Assembly (NCBI RefSeq): GCF_001949145.1
Contig: NW_019091404.1
Span: forward strand, 1,912,661-1,976,660
Direction of reading: 5' to 3'
Length of the DNA: 64,000 bases
Origin: Acanthaster planci
Lineage: Eukaryota; Echinodermata; Asteroidea; Valvatida; Acanthasteridae
The notes below the pieces were generated by a model. The model made no database searches. It was not told where the DNA came from and saw only the letters and a program-made list of their open reading frames with translations. The position numbers and the translations under genes were made by a program. Position 1 is the stretch's first letter, and the number at the start of each line of letters is the position of its first letter. Positions 61,801 to 64,000 of this stretch are shown here, piece after piece.

Positions 61801-63766
61801 TAACCACCTGTGTTTCTTTTCGCCGAATAGGGTGCACTTCAGCTCGGGACAGATGTTGGACAATAGTGAGATTTTACGGGGCAGTTGGTGCTGCAGACAC
61901 GATCCTTTTATATTTCTGTAGTTACCCGCTTTTGATGAATGTTAAATATAATTTCTGTTGCTATAGTTAAGGGGCCTCTTTATACATGTGTTTAAAGAAT
62001 GCCTTGTGTCTATAAACTCTTTAACTGCGAGAGTTGTTCATTGAGAATGTACAGCAGCGAAACCTGGCTAATAGATGGGGGCATGGAATGGACCAAAAAT
62101 GTTCTTATGAAAAGGCAGCCTTCAACAGTTTTTCCATTCTTGTGATGTGTCCACCAGGGAGCCCCATGGAGTGTTGGCCTGCTGTAATCCCATCCCCCCG
62201 TTGGTGCGACAACAACTGAACGAGGTCCATCAGCTGGTCCTAAAAGCCAGGATGTACCAAGGCCGCATCAAGGTAGGACCAACCCTCAGTATCAAGCGGA
62301 ATTCACAGGCGTGTGAATTTTTTCTCTGGTCAGCTGATTTCCAAACTGTGTTTCTCTCAATTCCTCAATTCACGTGTTGCATTTTTGCGTCTCTTTTGTC
62401 CTCGCTACTGTCCTCAGAAACCGAGCCCAAGTCCCAAGATATTTGCCTCCCCATCGTCACCAATGGAGACCCCTACCCCAATCAAACTGACCCCTAGACC
62501 ACTAAACAGTCTCCTGTCCTGTCCTCATGACCCTACACCACAGCAAGAAGTCCCAGACCAAAATAACAGTAAGTATTACGTAAGAACTCACAATTTTACA
62601 ACACATAACTACCCAGTAAGAGTCAAATACCACATTTTTTTCTTGAATGTCCAATCAAAATCAAGCTTAACATGAATGATTCATTCAGTGGTTGTGAAAT
62701 TGGGTGTTTTTAACCACTTGCTGCTGGGTGGGTGTAAGTTGAAGTTGCATGACGTAAAACCCGGTGATTTTCAAGATTTTCTATTTTCAAAATTCTTCAA
62801 AAAATCATATCTTCATTTACTGGACATTTACACCCACACAAATGACTGTCTCGTGGCTACTCTAATCTGACAGGCAACCTCCATTGATGCCTGTGTATTT
62901 CAGCCAGGCCTGCTGCCTAGTAAAGAGAGCCCAGATGGTGCGGTGTTATGTAATTTTTGTTTTGTTCAAGAAACTCGCACAGTGCATTTTTAGCATCTTT
63001 TCAGTAGGCGCCAGATTAGCATGCAGCAGTATTTTATCGCTCATCCCTGGAGCACTGGAGCACTTTTGTCCCTGTGGTAATCTGCTCACGCTGAATGCCA
63101 CAAACAGTGGTATAATCTTTCAAAACAATGACAGATTTCCCCCACTATTGACAGCTGAAAAAATGTTAGCAATTCCCGGCAGCTCAGTCTTTGGTTCCGA
63201 GTACGGTCTTTTGTTACAAGGCCTAGCTCTTTTGTTCGGTTTCAGGCTCCCTGGCTTCGTGTATAAAGCCTGTGTGCCCGAAACCAGGCACCCCGGCAGG
63301 AAATGGTTTTGACTCCAAAAATTGGCAAGAAATCATAAATTTTCCTTATGCATTTGAAAGTCACACACTTCAGAATGTAGCTATCGTCCCAGAATTCAAT
63401 TTATAGACACCTTTACTGTCTTTGTTCCTGTGTGAATGTGACATGGAAGAAAGCTGCCCAGCCTCGTTGCATGCTGGTCCTTTGGTCCTATTGAAGAGGC
63501 ATGGGTGAAATAAAAACTGACTTGGAGCCATTGTCCCATTTCCTCTGCCTCTCCTAGTGGTTCGCTCCGTTCCAGTTGCTCATTACTCTGCTCTGTTTGG
63601 GGAAGAAGCCCTCCCTGAAGTCCACCCTGGGACTGTACGGAGCGCCAGCCCCATTATCACAGCCTTCGGCAGTAGCTCAGACGAGGAGACTGACAGAGCC
63701 CAGCCGACGCCAGGACAACAGAAAGTGGCACGGCTCAAGTCCATGTTCGTCAACCCATTTGAAATG
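55817..63766 (+). CDS. EXOSC10: Exosome component 10 (Rrp6-type 3'-5' exoribonuclease), 3' end outside window
   Basis: Fifteen exons and 699 codons lie inside the window: 55817-55918, 56294-56430, 57914-58037, 58158-58271, 58454-58613, 58989-59094, 59346-59532, 59724-59867, 60129-60319, 60436-60592, 61006-61086, 61370-61488, 62158-62272, 62418-62568 and 63558-63766. Human EXOSC10 is about 885 residues, so the C terminus is off the right edge. The PMC2NT domain spans about 35-120. The DEDD-Y exonuclease domain has all catalytic residues: D308/E310 (FAVDLEHHSYRSF), D366 ([13 protein letters not shown]), Y431 and D435 ([14 protein letters not shown]). An HRDC domain follows ([47 protein letters not shown]). 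A Ser/Pro-rich linker then leads to the ENPF-like motif VNPFEM. The enzyme trims and degrades nuclear RNA with the exosome core. The last donor is either 63766 or 63770. Confidence 0.96.
57304..57592 (+). mobile_element. tRNA-derived SINE
   Basis: In EXOSC10 intron 2. The head has a pol III A box (TGGCCTTGTGG, 57312-57322) and a perfect B box (GGTTCGAATCC, 57369-57379). The following body contains GGGCGAGGCACTTTGCCACT and CTTCTCTCCACCCAGGAGTA. The 3' end runs into (ATA)n. Cloverleaf pairing is too poor for a functional tRNA. Confidence 0.75.
59941..60052. mobile_element. Fold-back repeat family B, copy 3
   Basis: Arms GGCTGTGGCTTGGAATTACA and GTGTAATTTCAAACCACATC surround the loop GTAGTGGCCTGAGCCACTTC. 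It lies in the EXOSC10 intron between exons 8 and 9. Confidence 0.7.
61664..61733. repeat. CpG-rich inverted repeat
   Basis: GTACTCAACG at 61664-61673 pairs with CGTTGAGTAC at 61724-61733. GC-rich, partly symmetrical DNA (GCGCGCAAGTTTATGCGCG) lies between. It sits in the EXOSC10 intron after exon 12 and may be a small fold-back repeat. Confidence 0.5.
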
Positions 63767-64000
63767 GTTGGTGAATATAACGTTTTCAAATTCTGATCTG
63801 AAATCCTCCTCAGTCAGGCTTACTCCGTGAAAGATATGAACCCGTACGTTGTGTCGTCATCATTCATAGTAACAAGCATATTAACAGGCTTTTCATCATG
63901 TCTTCATGCTCGTTTGGAGATATTATTTTTAAGTAGGGACATTTAAAAATGTTGACCTTTTAGCAGAGTTGAAACAGATTTGAAAGAAAATGATTCAATT

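Noticed and set aside
62884-63312. Plus-strand open frame of 142 codons
   Set aside because: It sits in the EXOSC10 intron before exon 15. No splice site puts it in frame, and nothing resembles the family at that position.

Overview
The window is metazoan nuclear DNA from an invertebrate deuterostome. Every gene is split by short-to-medium introns with GT..AG borders, and the proteins look closest to vertebrate orthologues. The lineage (echinoderm, hemichordate or cephalochordate) cannot be fixed by eye. The recurrent word TAGGCCTA, poly-G runs and many small fold-back repeats are genome-style hints only. Six protein genes can be reconstructed, and reading frame is kept across nearly all proposed splice junctions.

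Layout. 219-3330 (-): SDF4/Cab45-like EF-hand Golgi protein, missing its 3' end beyond base 1. 5012-18026 (-): complete MORN1-like gene, 14 coding exons. 21006-37949 (+): complete 22-exon gene of 668 codons, a Sec6-related protein of the EXOC3-like/TNFAIP2 type, with a long 3' UTR to about 40.1 kb. 41261-47460 (-): six-exon gene for a secreted, proline-rich protein with repeated motif cassettes between dibasic sites and an unrecognised C-terminal domain. This is the least familiar object in the window. 53210-55433 (-): complete SFT2D3-like Golgi membrane protein. 55817-63766 (+): EXOSC10 (Rrp6/PM-Scl100) exosome nuclease, running off the right edge.

Human SDF4, MORN1 and EXOSC10 all lie on 1p36, so the block looks like a remnant of an ancestral deuterostome linkage group. 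The genes do not form one pathway. SDF4 and SFT2D3 belong to the Golgi/secretory system, EXOC3-like to tethering or membrane remodelling, and EXOSC10 to nuclear RNA decay. SFT2D3 and EXOSC10 are head-to-head, with 383 bp between start codons. EXOC3-like and the secreted gene converge tail-to-tail with candidate poly(A) signals about 150 bp apart.

Introns and spacers carry non-autonomous mobile elements: a palindromic MITE family (three copies), a second fold-back family (three copies), a roughly 60-bp hairpin repeat (two copies), two larger inverted-repeat elements, a roughly 200-bp dispersed repeat (two copies), and one tRNA-derived SINE. No rRNA gene, functional tRNA gene, CRISPR array or viral gene was seen.
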